Positions 43,012 to 51,755 of a stretch of DNA of 64,000 bases are shown here, piece by piece. A program made the translations under genes and the position numbers. Position 1 is the stretch's first letter. Every line of letters starts with the position of its first letter. The notes below the pieces were generated by a model that worked only from the letters and a program-made list of their open reading frames with translations, did not search any database and was not told the DNA's origin. The stretch is from an uncultured Collinsella sp. (GTDB lineage Bacteria > Actinomycetota > Coriobacteriia > Coriobacteriales > Coriobacteriaceae): the NCBI GenBank assembly GCA_937925715.1, contig CALAMG010000025.1, positions 1 to 64,000 on the forward strand, read 5' to 3'.

Positions 43012-44012
43012 GCAGTCCCTCCTTGTGCATACTGTTCACTGCTATTCGGCCATCGCTGCCTTCTGAACTGCATCGGCGTGCAACCCTTGTTTTTCCGGAA
43101 CGCTTCTGTGAACGCGCCCGGTTTGGTGTAACCCACCATTCTACCGATCTCGGCTATCGTGGAATCAGTCTCGACGAGCAGCTTGGATGCTTCCTCCATG
43201 CGCTCTCGCGCAACGTAGAGGGATGGCGATGTACCCGTTGCCGCTTTGAACAGGGCTTTCAATTTCGTCTGCCCTATGTAGAGCTCTTCTGCAAGACGCG
43301 AGCAGGAAAGATCTCCCCCTAGGTTTGAGGCGATATATCCGCAGATGAAATCGATGGCTCTGCGGTCTTCTTGAGACAAGCGCTTGGCGCCGTGCGCTTT
43401 GGAGTACAGCGAGGAGCGTTGAACGACGATCGCGACGGCTTCCGAAATCACTCCCTCATAGAAGAGCTCCGCCGCAATTCCCGTGCCTTTGTAACTTCGC
43501 GCCTTTCGGAGAAGGTTGATAAGGTCGGGCATATCGCGCCTTCCGTCGGCTTCCAGGAAGGCCCTTCTTATGTCCTTGATGTTTCCAAACCTGTGTTGAA
43601 GATACGTTCGATAGTAATCAGGGGAAAAGGTGATCGAGGTGCCCTTTGCCGATGCCCCTTTCAAAACGCGTGCTTCGTATTCCTCGCCCTCTCCTCCAAG
43701 GTACACCGAAATCGATCCGACGCTGAGCGGAGCCCCCTGTCTTTGCGTCACTCCTTCGATCTCATCATAGAACCCGATGCAGAGGTGCTCTGTGCATCGG
43801 CACTTCAACACCCAGTTTTTCGTGAATCTCATATTAAAAGAGTTGATCGCGAAGAGGTTCCCGCGGAAATAAGACCAGTATTCCCCTTCGCCGAAGTCGT
43901 TCTCGAAGGTTCGAAAGGTGCCGTCTGGTCCGTATCCGTGCGCTTTCGAGGACGGCGAGATTTCCCATTTTCGAAACACCGCGCCGTAAAGGTCTTTTTC
44001 CAAACTATCCAT
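42990..44012 (-). CDS. AraC-family regulator divergent from ECF/ABC operon I
   Basis: 340 residues. The sensor region reads CTEHLCIGFYDEIEGV and SISVYLGGEGEEYEARVLKG. C-terminal DNA-binding domain: CSRLAEELYIGQTKLKALFKAATG and IAEIGRMVGYTKPGAFTEAFRKNKGCTPMQFR. It precedes an LCM-type methylase (overlap 22 bases) and is separated from the S component by 151 bp containing site c. Likely an activator of the transport operon in response to the transported compound. Confidence 0.86.
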   Translation of the reverse strand: MDSLEKDLYGAVFRKWEISPSSKAHGYGPDGTFRTFENDFGEGEYWSYFRGNLFAINSFNMRFTKNWVLKCRCTEHLCIGFYDEIEGVTQRQGAPLSVGSISVYLGGEGEEYEARVLKGASAKGTSITFSPDYYRTYLQHRFGNIKDIRRAFLEADGRRDMPDLINLLRKARSYKGTGIAAELFYEGVISEAVAIVVQRSSLYSKAHGAKRLSQEDRRAIDFICGYIASNLGGDLSCSRLAEELYIGQTKLKALFKAATGTSPSLYVARERMEEASKLLVETDSTIAEIGRMVGYTKPGAFTEAFRKNKGCTPMQFRRQRWPNSSEQYAQGGTACRNSAL

Positions 44013-44124
44013 CTGTGCGCTCCTAGCTGCTCCCTTCCGAATTCGGGCTCCGTTCTTCCGCGTCGAGGCGCGCTTGCGCCGATTCCGGACCCTGAAGAAT
44101 TCACTCCGTTCATTATAGACAAAA

Positions 44125-44140
44125 GTTTCTTATGGTTAAC
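44125..44140. promoter_or_regulatory. Metal-box-like inverted repeat, site c
   Basis: GTTTC-TTATGG-TTAAC, the weakest of the set, upstream of operon I. AAGGAGG lies just after it, before the ATG at 44164. Confidence 0.45.
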
Positions 44141-44163
44141 AATCATGTCAAGGAGGATTACCA

Positions 44164-44787
44164 ATGGAAGCAGAAAGCTCTCGTCCGGCAAGTGGAAGAT
44201 GGACCACGCGCGATATCCTGACGTTCGTTGTGTTCAACCTCATCATCGTGTTCGTTACCATGACGGCAAAGATGATCGAGGATATGCTGCTCGCTCCCCA
44301 GAACACGTTCTTTGTGGGATCGTGGCTGTTCCCCCTGCTCTCGACTCCGTTCTATGTCGTGATGGCGGACCGTATTGGAAAGCAGGGCGTGCTGGCTGCG
44401 TCGATCCTGGTGTTCGGCGTTCTCTACACGTTCATGGGAGGACTTTACTGCGCGCCTGTCGCCGTTGTGGGCGCCATCGTCGGCGAGCTGGTCATGTGGG
44501 GCAAGGGCTCCTATCACGATATCAAGCGCATCGTTGGCGGCTATATCGTGTACTGGGTGACGTTCGGCTTCTACGGCATCATGCCCTACCTTCTTTTCCG
44601 CGAGGCCTACATGGAGCAGCTTGGGACCTACTACGAGGCGGCCGACGTCGCAGCCATGGTGGCGCAGTACACCGAACTTCCCTGGATTCTCCTCATGATG
44701 GCGATGTTCGCCGCGGGCACGCTCGTCGGAGGGCTGATCGGCTCCAAGTTCCTGAAAAAGCACGTCCGCAAAGCGAAAATCGCGTGA
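44164..44787 (+). CDS. MptD-family ECF transporter S component (operon I)
   Basis: 207 residues, AAGGAGGATT before ATG. Six hydrophobic segments: ILTFVVFNLIIVFVTMTAKM, LAASILVFGVLYTFMGGLY, PVAVVGAIVGELVMWG, GGYIVYWVTFGFYGIMPYLL and WILLMMAMFAAGTLVGGLIG. MptD-type proteins are putative substrate-binding S subunits of energy-coupling factor importers (family knowledge); the substrate is not established. The T subunit GTG overlaps the stop by four bases. Confidence 0.8.
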   Translation: MEAESSRPASGRWTTRDILTFVVFNLIIVFVTMTAKMIEDMLLAPQNTFFVGSWLFPLLSTPFYVVMADRIGKQGVLAASILVFGVLYTFMGGLYCAPVAVVGAIVGELVMWGKGSYHDIKRIVGGYIVYWVTFGFYGIMPYLLFREAYMEQLGTYYEAADVAAMVAQYTELPWILLMMAMFAAGTLVGGLIGSKFLKKHVRKAKIA

Positions 44788-45491
44788 GCGGCGCAGCGAA
44801 GGCGGACATCCGGACGGGGGTCTTGGGGCTCGACCCTCGCACGCATCTCGCTTCTTTCCTTGCCGTAGGCATATCGGCCATGTTGGTTACCGGGCTCCTC
44901 GAAACCGTGCTGCTGTAGGTTGTATCTGCGGTGTATCTCGCGGGCAACGGAAGACAGAGACTTGCCATCAAGGCATGTGCGAGCTTCGCTGTCGTGTGCG
45001 GTTTGAGCTTCCTGCCGCTTTCGGGGTTGTACGGAGCCCTTTTCGTGAGCGTCCTGCACATGGTTCCGCCGTTCACGGTCGGATGCGCATTCTTCTCGCT
45101 TTCGCCCTCGGCGATCATGTGCGCGCTTGATCGTTGGCGCTTCCCTCAGGGGGTGATTGTGGGAATCTGCATGGTGTTCAGGTTTGCCTCAGTGCTTTCC
45201 TTCGAGATCCGCTCGATTGTTCGCGGAATCAGGATGCGTGGGATATTCCCCCGCGCCCTCGATGCGATCAGGCATCCTGCGCTGACCTATGAATGCGTTT
45301 ACACGCCGCTCGTCATGCGTTCGTTGAGGCTTTCGAGCGAGCTTGCCGCCTCCGCAGAGCTGCGGGGAATAGAAACAGGCCGAGGCAGAACGTCCGTGTA
45401 TCACGTTGGGTTCTCCGCGCGCGATGCGGTGTGCGCTCTCGTCGTTGCTGCCGCTTCTGCCGCAATCTATGCAATGGGGGTGATTGCATGA
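44784..45491 (+). pseudogene. ECF transporter T component (operon I), interrupted by in-frame TAG
   Basis: GTG 44784 overlaps the S-component stop. The frame reads GVLGLDPRTHLASFLAVGI, typical for the T subunit start, and LLETVLL, then TAG at 44916-44918, then VVSAVYLAGNGRQRLAIKAC and the rest in the same frame: FRFASVLSFEIRSIVRGIRMRG is the conserved A-motif coupling helix and ELRGIETGRG the second. A GTG at 44931 could restart translation without the first helix. It is a nonsense mutation or a base error; the flanking operon genes are intact. Confidence 0.82.
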
Positions 45492-46942
45492 GTGCGTCGC
45501 ATGCGGTTGTCTTGGACGGGGTTTCGTTCCGCTATCTCGACGAGGCGGAACTCGCCGCGCAAGAGCGGCCCGAAGAGAGCCCCGGAAGTTGCGTGCGCGG
45601 GGTGAAGCTCGATGTTCCTGCCGGCACGTGCACGGTTCTCTGCGGCCGGTCGGGCGACGGCAAATCGACCGTCCTACGCTTGATCGACGGCCTGGCGGGA
45701 ACCTTCTTCCCGGGAGAGCGGAAGGGCGCTGTTCTTGTGGGAGGGGCGGACGTACTCGACATTTCGCCTCGGCAACGTACCGAAAGCATGGGCGTTGTCA
45801 TGCAGGACCCAAGGAGCCAATTCTTCATGGGGACCGTCGCCGATGAGATAGCCTTCTCCCTCGAGAATCTGGGAATAGACCCTTCGACTACGGTTGAGAG
45901 GGTTCGGGAGGCGGCGAATCTTTGCGGAGTGGATGGCCTCCTTACTGAAAAACTCACCGAGCTGTCAAGCGGGCAGAAGCAGCGCGTGGCGCTTGCCGCC
46001 GCTATAGCGTGCCGCCCGAGAATCCTCGTGCTCGATGAGCCCACGTCAAATCTCGATAGGGCGGGTTCGGAAGGGCTCGTCGGGATCCTGGCGCGCCTGA
46101 AGGAAGAAGGCGTTGCGATTGTTGTCTCGGAGCATCGGCTCCACCGATTCCTCCCAGTCGCCGACCAGTTCGTGTGCATGAGGTCGGGGCGCATTGCCGC
46201 CCGATGGAGCGCCAGAGAGTTTGCCACGCTTTCCAACGACGACGTTGCGGAGTTCGGTCTTAGGCATCCGGACATGAGGATTGACAAGCGCGACGAGCCG
46301 AAGGCCGATGTTCCCGCTTGGCGTTTGGAGGAAGCGACCTACGTCTACCCCTCCACCAAGCGCGGGATACGGCAGGTCAGTGCTGAGTTTCCTCTGGGAG
46401 CGGTCACGGTTGTGTGCGGCGGGAACGGAACGGGCAAGACGACCCTCGCAAAAGTCCTGGTAGGCGCGGCACGTGAGCAGAGGGGCTGCGTAATGAGGGA
46501 GGGGGTCCGGCTTTCCCCGAAGGAGAGGCGGCGCTTGAGCTACTTCGTGATGCAGGATGCCGACTACCAGCTCTATGCGGCGAGCGTTGCCGACGAGGTG
46601 GTTCTCGGGCGCAAGGTGGACGAGTCGCTCAGGAAAAGGGCGTGGGAGGCGCTAGAAGCGTTCGATCTCGCAGATCTTGCAGATCGTCATCCGGCGAGCC
46701 TTTCCGGCGGGCAGAAGCAGCGCGTGACTTTGGCTGCGGCGTACTGTTCGGATGCGGAGCTCGTCGTTCTTGATGAGCCTACGAGCGGGCTGGACGGACG
46801 CGGCATGCAGGAAGTCGCGAAATGGTGCAGAAAGCTTGCTTCTGACGGCAAAGCGGTGGTCGTTATCACCCATGACGAAATGCTTGCGCGGCTGGCGGGC
46901 GACAGGGTTGTCGATCTGTCGGCTGCAGAGGAAGAAAGGTGA
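45488..46942 (+). CDS. Double ECF/CbiO-type ATP-binding protein (operon I)
   Basis: 484 residues, ATGA overlap with the T subunit. Two nucleotide-binding domains: first Walker A GRSGDGKST near 55-63, Q-loop VMQDPRSQFF, signature LSSGQKQRV, Walker B ILVLDEPTSNLD; second GGNGTGKTT near 317, VMQDADYQLY, signature LSGGQKQRV, Walker B LVVLDEPTSGLD. The two ATP sites energise the S/T membrane complex. Its homologue in operon II is at 53665. Confidence 0.9.
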   Translation: MSASHAVVLDGVSFRYLDEAELAAQERPEESPGSCVRGVKLDVPAGTCTVLCGRSGDGKSTVLRLIDGLAGTFFPGERKGAVLVGGADVLDISPRQRTESMGVVMQDPRSQFFMGTVADEIAFSLENLGIDPSTTVERVREAANLCGVDGLLTEKLTELSSGQKQRVALAAAIACRPRILVLDEPTSNLDRAGSEGLVGILARLKEEGVAIVVSEHRLHRFLPVADQFVCMRSGRIAARWSAREFATLSNDDVAEFGLRHPDMRIDKRDEPKADVPAWRLEEATYVYPSTKRGIRQVSAEFPLGAVTVVCGGNGTGKTTLAKVLVGAAREQRGCVMREGVRLSPKERRRLSYFVMQDADYQLYAASVADEVVLGRKVDESLRKRAWEALEAFDLADLADRHPASLSGGQKQRVTLAAAYCSDAELVVLDEPTSGLDGRGMQEVAKWCRKLASDGKAVVVITHDEMLARLAGDRVVDLSAAEEER

Positions 46943-46948
46943 GGTCTC

Positions 46949-48724
46949 ATGGACACCGTTGCTCCTGGGAACCGCGACGCGCGTCCGAGCGCGTTCGCGA
47001 AACTGTTTTATTTCATGCGGCCCGACAAGGGAAAAATGATCCTGTCTCTCGCGCTGGCGTGCATAGGAGAGGCGCTAGGCATGGTGCCCTATATCGTCGT
47101 GGGGCTGCTTGCTGCGGGGCTCGTGGAGAGTACTCTTACTTTGTCCATGGCGGCGTGGCTCTGTGTCGCCGCGGCGTTTGGGCAGGTTGCGAAGTTCTTT
47201 TTCACATGGCGCTCTTCGATGATGAGCCACGGCATCGCCTTCAAAGCCCTGCGCACCATGCGCGAGATGATGGCGGAGAAGATGGCGCGGGTTCCTATGG
47301 GGACGATCGTGGACACCCCCACGGGGACGTTCAAGAACCGCTTCATCGACAACGTGAACCAGCTCGAAGACGCTATCGCGCATTTCATGCCTGAGCTTCC
47401 CAGCAACGTGTTCGCACCCGTGCTCGCGATGGCCATCGTGTTCGCGGTCGATTGGCGCATGGGGCTGGCGGGTATCGCCACCATCCCGCTCGGCATCCTG
47501 TTCTACCTTGGCATGATGCGTGGATACAAAGAGAAGATGGCGCGCTACATCGCAAGCGAGCAGGCCATGAACGCCACGCTCGTCGAGTATGTCAACGGCA
47601 TCCAGGTCATCAAGGCCTTCGGCAGGAGCGCGTCGTCGTACGGATCGTTTTCCCAGGCGGTGGCCGAATACCACGATTCGACCCTCGCCTGGTTTCGGCA
47701 AAGCTGGGTGTGGATGGCGCTTGTCAAAGCCGTTGTTCCCTGCACATTGCTGGTTTCGCTGCCTCTTGGGGTTTGGCTGCTTTCGACGGGGCAGCTCGGC
47801 CTTCCAGCATTCATGGTGTGCATCTCCATCCCGCTGGGATTCATCGGAGGCGTGCTCAAGTTCGCGCAGGCGGCCAGCCAGATTTCCCGCATGGACGCCT
47901 GTTTGAACGTGATCTGGGACTTCCTGGGGCTGCCTGAGCTGACCCGCCCGCATGAGCGGGTCGAGCTGTCCGGGGACTCCTTCTCCTTCGAAAACGTGTC
48001 CTTCTCCTACCATGAGGGCGAAGAGGTGCTCCACGATGTGAGCTTCCAGACGAAGCCCGGCAGCATAACGGCGATCGTGGGGCCTTCGGGATCCGGCAAA
48101 TCAACCGTCGCGAAGCTCATGGCAGGGTTTTGGGATGCGAGCGGCGGCGCGATTCGTTACGGCGGGCACGACGTTCGCGACATTCCTTTCGGTCAGCTTA
48201 TGGAGCATGTCGCGTACGTTGCCCAAGACACGTTCCTCTTCGATAGGACGATAGCGGACAACATCCGAATGGGCAGGCAGGATGCTACGGATGCCGAGGT
48301 GGAGGAGGCCGCCCGGGCGGCGGGGGCGTACGAGTTCATCGAGCGCTTGCCCCAAGGCTTCGACACGCCGGCGGGTGAGGCTGGCGCGCGTCTCTCCGGC
48401 GGGGAGCGGCAGCGCATAACGATCGCGCGGGCGATGCTGAAAGACGCCGATGTGGTCATCCTGGACGAGGCGACGGCCTACGCCGATCCCGAGAACGAGG
48501 CGCTGGTGGAGCGCGCCATCAGCGAGCTTGTCGCAGGAAAGACGCTCGTGACCATCGCCCATCGCCTGTCCACGATCACCGGCGCGGACCAGATCATCGT
48601 GATGGATGCGGGGCGCATTATCGCCCAGGGACGGCATGGGGATCTTCTGGCGTCCTGCCCGCTGTACGCGCGGATGTGGGCAGACCACGGGAATGCGGCC
48701 CCGGATACGAGCGAGGAGGCATAG
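46949..48724 (+). CDS. Half ABC transporter (type IV/exporter fold), first of a pair, operon I
   Basis: 591 residues. Six membrane helices in the first 320 residues (ILSLALACIGEALGMVPYIV, VFAPVLAMAIVFAVDW) precede an NBD with GPSGSGKST (Walker A), YVAQDTFLFD (Q-loop), LSGGERQRI (signature) and VVILDEATAYADPEN (Walker B, D-loop). It pairs with the next gene, which follows without a gap. This format next to metal regulators resembles YbtPQ/IrtAB importers of metal-siderophore complexes, which have exporter folds but import (inference). Confidence 0.88.
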   Translation: MDTVAPGNRDARPSAFAKLFYFMRPDKGKMILSLALACIGEALGMVPYIVVGLLAAGLVESTLTLSMAAWLCVAAAFGQVAKFFFTWRSSMMSHGIAFKALRTMREMMAEKMARVPMGTIVDTPTGTFKNRFIDNVNQLEDAIAHFMPELPSNVFAPVLAMAIVFAVDWRMGLAGIATIPLGILFYLGMMRGYKEKMARYIASEQAMNATLVEYVNGIQVIKAFGRSASSYGSFSQAVAEYHDSTLAWFRQSWVWMALVKAVVPCTLLVSLPLGVWLLSTGQLGLPAFMVCISIPLGFIGGVLKFAQAASQISRMDACLNVIWDFLGLPELTRPHERVELSGDSFSFENVSFSYHEGEEVLHDVSFQTKPGSITAIVGPSGSGKSTVAKLMAGFWDASGGAIRYGGHDVRDIPFGQLMEHVAYVAQDTFLFDRTIADNIRMGRQDATDAEVEEAARAAGAYEFIERLPQGFDTPAGEAGARLSGGERQRITIARAMLKDADVVILDEATAYADPENEALVERAISELVAGKTLVTIAHRLSTITGADQIIVMDAGRIIAQGRHGDLLASCPLYARMWADHGNAAPDTSEEA

Positions 48725-50482
48725 ATGTTCGCGATCATGAAAAGGATTCTCAACCTGGTTGGAAGCTTCTCGGCCTCATCGCGACGAAACCTCGTCTTGG
48801 GCATGGTGTGCAACGTTCTCAAGGCGTTTTTCATGGCGGGAATGCTCGGCGCGGTGTGGTGGGCGCTCGAGAACCGAAACCACCTGAGTGCCGAGGTGGC
48901 GCTTCAGTGCTTCGGCATGCTGCTTGCAAGCGTGGCCGGGCAGTTCGCGTTCCAATACCTCGTCGACATAATGATGGACGCGGAGGGCTTCCACGTGTTC
49001 CGCGATCTGCGCCTACGTGTGGGCGACCGTCTGAAGGGCGCTCCCATGGGGTACTTCTCCGAGCAGCGCCTCTCCGCCATCACCACCACGCTCACCACCA
49101 CCGTCCACCAGCTTGAGGAGTTCATGACCATCTGCCTGACTGGCCTTTCGGGCGGTGTCGCCATGGCGGTAATCATGAGCCTTTTCTTCCTGGCCTTCGC
49201 GCCGCCGGTCGCCTTCGTCACCTTCGCGGGCATCGCGGTGGGGCTCGCCGTTCTCGATTGGCTGCGGCGGCGCTCAACGTCGGTTACGCGCGAGATAACC
49301 GCCGCCCAGGAGAACATGGCCGATGCGGTGATCGAGTACGCCCGCGGGATGGCGGTTCTGCGCACGTTCGCCACGCCCGATGATGGCCTCGCGGCGGTCA
49401 AGGAGTCCTTCGAGCGCAAACGGCGGGCGGATTACGAGCAGGAGCAGGCAGCTCAAGGCATTTTGAAGCTGTATGCGCTCGTGTTCAACCTTGCCAGCTG
49501 CGGCGTTCTGTTCGCGGCGTGCGCGCTCTGCCTTTCGGGAGCGCTCTCTCTTTCTTGGGCGCTCACGCTCCTAGTTGCCGCGTTCATCATCTACGGCGAG
49601 CTCATTAGCGCGAACAACAGCGCGTTTCTCACCAAGAAGATCGAAGGGGAGCTCGACCGTATCGACGAGGTGTGCGCGGTGCCCGGGCAGAACACGACAG
49701 ACAAGCCGCTTGCCGCCGATGGGTTTGACCTTGCGATGGAGGACGTCTCCTTCGGATACGGAGACGGACGGCGCGTCATCGACGGCGTGAGCCTGAGCAT
49801 CCCCGAAGGTTCGACGTGCGCGCTCGTAGGGCCGAGCGGTTCGGGCAAAACCACGCTGGTGAACCTTATCGCCCGCTTTTGGGATGTCGATGAGGGGCGT
49901 GTGACCATAGGCGGGGCTGACGTACGGTCGGGTACGGCCGAAAGCCTGCTCGAGAACGTCTCGATGGTATTCCAGAACGTGTACCTGTTCAACGACACTG
50001 TTGAGAACAACATCCGGTTCGGTAGACCCGACGCGACACATGAGGAGGTGATAGCGGCCGCGAAGCGGGCACGCTGCCACGACTTCATCATGGAACTGCC
50101 CCTAGGCTATGACACGGTGCTCGAAGAAGGCGGGGCGAACCTTTCGGGCGGCGAGCGGCAGCGCGTCTCCATCGCACGCGCCATCATGAAGGACGCGCCC
50201 GTCGTCATTCTGGACGAGGCGACAAGCTCGGTGGATCCCGAAAACGAGCATCTGCTCATGGCTGCTATCTCTGAGCTCACGCGGGGCAAGACCCTCGTCA
50301 CCATCGCTCATCGGCTGAACACGGTGCGCGACGCCGACCAGATACTTGTCGTCGATGAGGGGCGTATCGTCCAGCGCGGCACCCACGAGGAGCTGATGCG
50401 CGAGCCGGGGATCTACCGCCGCTTTATCGAAATGCGCCGCGAAGCAGCGGGTTGGCGGTTGGGAGGAGGCTCCATTGGGTAG
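48725..50482 (+). CDS. Half ABC transporter, second of the pair, operon I
   Basis: 585 residues, starting directly after the previous stop. Membrane part: LVLGMVCNVLKAFFMAGMLG and VAMAVIMSLFFLAFAPPVAF. NBD: GPSGSGKTTL, VFQNVYLFND, LSGGERQRV, VVILDEATSSVDPEN, IAHRLNTVRDADQ. It is expected to heterodimerise with its neighbour. The regulator gene begins eight bases before the stop. In operon II the equivalent two proteins are fused. Confidence 0.88.
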   Translation: MFAIMKRILNLVGSFSASSRRNLVLGMVCNVLKAFFMAGMLGAVWWALENRNHLSAEVALQCFGMLLASVAGQFAFQYLVDIMMDAEGFHVFRDLRLRVGDRLKGAPMGYFSEQRLSAITTTLTTTVHQLEEFMTICLTGLSGGVAMAVIMSLFFLAFAPPVAFVTFAGIAVGLAVLDWLRRRSTSVTREITAAQENMADAVIEYARGMAVLRTFATPDDGLAAVKESFERKRRADYEQEQAAQGILKLYALVFNLASCGVLFAACALCLSGALSLSWALTLLVAAFIIYGELISANNSAFLTKKIEGELDRIDEVCAVPGQNTTDKPLAADGFDLAMEDVSFGYGDGRRVIDGVSLSIPEGSTCALVGPSGSGKTTLVNLIARFWDVDEGRVTIGGADVRSGTAESLLENVSMVFQNVYLFNDTVENNIRFGRPDATHEEVIAAAKRARCHDFIMELPLGYDTVLEEGGANLSGGERQRVSIARAIMKDAPVVILDEATSSVDPENEHLLMAAISELTRGKTLVTIAHRLNTVRDADQILVVDEGRIVQRGTHEELMREPGIYRRFIEMRREAAGWRLGGGSIG

Positions 50483-50852
50483 GCGTGATTCTTCGGATGA
50501 CTATCTCAAGTCTATCCTCGTGATCCGACGCTTGCGCGGGTCATGTCGCAACGTCGACATTGCGGAGCATATGGGCGTCACCAAGCCGAGCGTCACCAAG
50601 GCGCTCGGCAACCTGGCTCGCAAGGGCCTTGTTGAGGTGGTTGACCACGATGTTCGTCTAACCGCCACCGGTGAGCGCCTTGCCGAGGAGACGCTATCTA
50701 AACACCGCTTCTTCGAGGGGGCGCTCCTTGACGCCGGGGTGGATGCTGAAGTTGCCTCTAAAGAGGCATGCCGCATGGAGCACTGCATCTCCACAGATTC
50801 TTTCGAGAAACTCTCTTCCCATCTGGGGCAGATCCAGGATTCCCTTCGGTAA
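50475..50852 (+). CDS. Short DtxR/MntR-like regulator (second of three)
   Basis: 125 residues from TTG 50475, with GGGAGGAGG six bases upstream. SSDDYLKSILVIRRLRGSCRN, then VDIAEHMGVTKPSVTKALGNL (winged HTH), DHDVRLTATGERLAEETLSKH and KEACRMEHCIS (metal ligands). Eight-base overlap with the ABC gene: it is the last gene of operon I. Closest in sequence to the 59474 protein. Confidence 0.88.
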   Translation: MGRRDSSDDYLKSILVIRRLRGSCRNVDIAEHMGVTKPSVTKALGNLARKGLVEVVDHDVRLTATGERLAEETLSKHRFFEGALLDAGVDAEVASKEACRMEHCISTDSFEKLSSHLGQIQDSLR

Positions 50853-51037
50853 AGGGATTAGCATCGCCAAACGGCAGGCTTCATCGTCTTCGGCAATGCG
50901 GGAAATTCAGCGAAACCTTCCCGCCCGCGCGAGTTTGCGGAAACGACACCTCCAGGCTCTCCACCAGGGGTGTCCGTCATTCTTGAGTTTCGTTTTTCCG
51001 GGTGGGTTTCGTTTGAGTTTCGTCGATTTTCGACGGC

Positions 51038-51086
51038 ACCTGCAAGCCTCCCGCCATCATTGCCTCTCGTCGGCTTGCAGGTTTTT
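51038..51086 (+). terminator. Terminator-like hairpin after operon I
   Basis: Stem ACCTGCAAGCC/GGCTTGCAGGT, 23-base loop, followed by TTTT. A smaller CGTCGA/TCGACG hairpin lies just before, at 51021-51035. Confidence 0.6.
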
Positions 51087-51196
51087 CGGTTCGCGTCGGC
51101 TCCCTTCGGTTCCGTTCAAGTCGTTTCAGGCTCATTCGACCCATGCCCGTTTGCCATGGGGTGACAACCGACCATGCGTCTACCTGCGGAAACGAA

Positions 51197-51225
51197 AAGG
51201 CTCCTCGATTCTTTCGAGGAGCCTT
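51197..51225. terminator. Strong 12-bp stem hairpin
   Basis: AAGGCTCCTCGA/TCGAGGAGCCTT with a five-base loop. A-rich flank on the left would give a U-tract on the minus strand; none on the right. The stretch 50853-51755 otherwise holds no gene apart from the repeat at 51347. Confidence 0.55.
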
Positions 51226-51346
51226 GTGAGTTTCTATCTGATTTCGGAATCATGCGGTTTGCAGGTGCGGACGTTCTGAAATGTCGTCATCGGTCGCCAT
51301 CGGAACCGCTAGAAACCGTATGAAAAACACGAACAAATGTTCTATT

Positions 51347-51547
51347 GCTATTCCCACTCGATAAAACAATAGTGTTTCATTTTTACGATTTTGTCCTCGT
51401 TTTATCCGTGGTTTTTTCTCGTTGTCAGCTGTATTCGGTTAGCCTCTCTCAGAGAAAACTCATCCCAAACTCAGCTCTTTTCATTTTGCCATTTCGTGAG
51501 TTTTACGCCTGAGTTTCGACGAAGGATGGATTTGGTGCGCGGCCTGC
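51347..51547. repeat. Direct repeat, copy 2 (matches 27376-27577)
   Basis: Begins GCTATTCCCACTCGATAAAA, identical to copy 1 over this stretch, with the same GATAAAAC/GTTTTATC and AAAACTCA/GAGTTTT pairings. Downstream sequence TTCTGATCGAAACTCAAA at 51667 echoes TTCTGGTCGAAACTCAAA at 27687. Neither copy contains a long gene. Confidence 0.75.
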
Positions 51548-51755
51548 GAAAACCCGCTATCCCCGTTCGATTGAATCCTTTTCTTTCGAATGAAACACCC
51601 ATCGAGAACGCGACTACGATAAGGGTTCTTGATGCCCTTCATTTCGAGTCGGCTTGCCAAGCATCATTCTGATCGAAACTCAAAGGGGGCAAGTTCGCTC
51701 TTCAGAAGGATTTCGCTGTCATTTCAGGGCAAACTCACGACGTCTCCGAAGATAG

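Noticed and set aside
6414..44918. Stop-codon reassignment (TAA/TAG read as sense)
   Set aside because: Both TAA and TAG end many intact genes here (for example TAA at 6999 and TAG at 1272), so local nonsense changes or errors are simpler.
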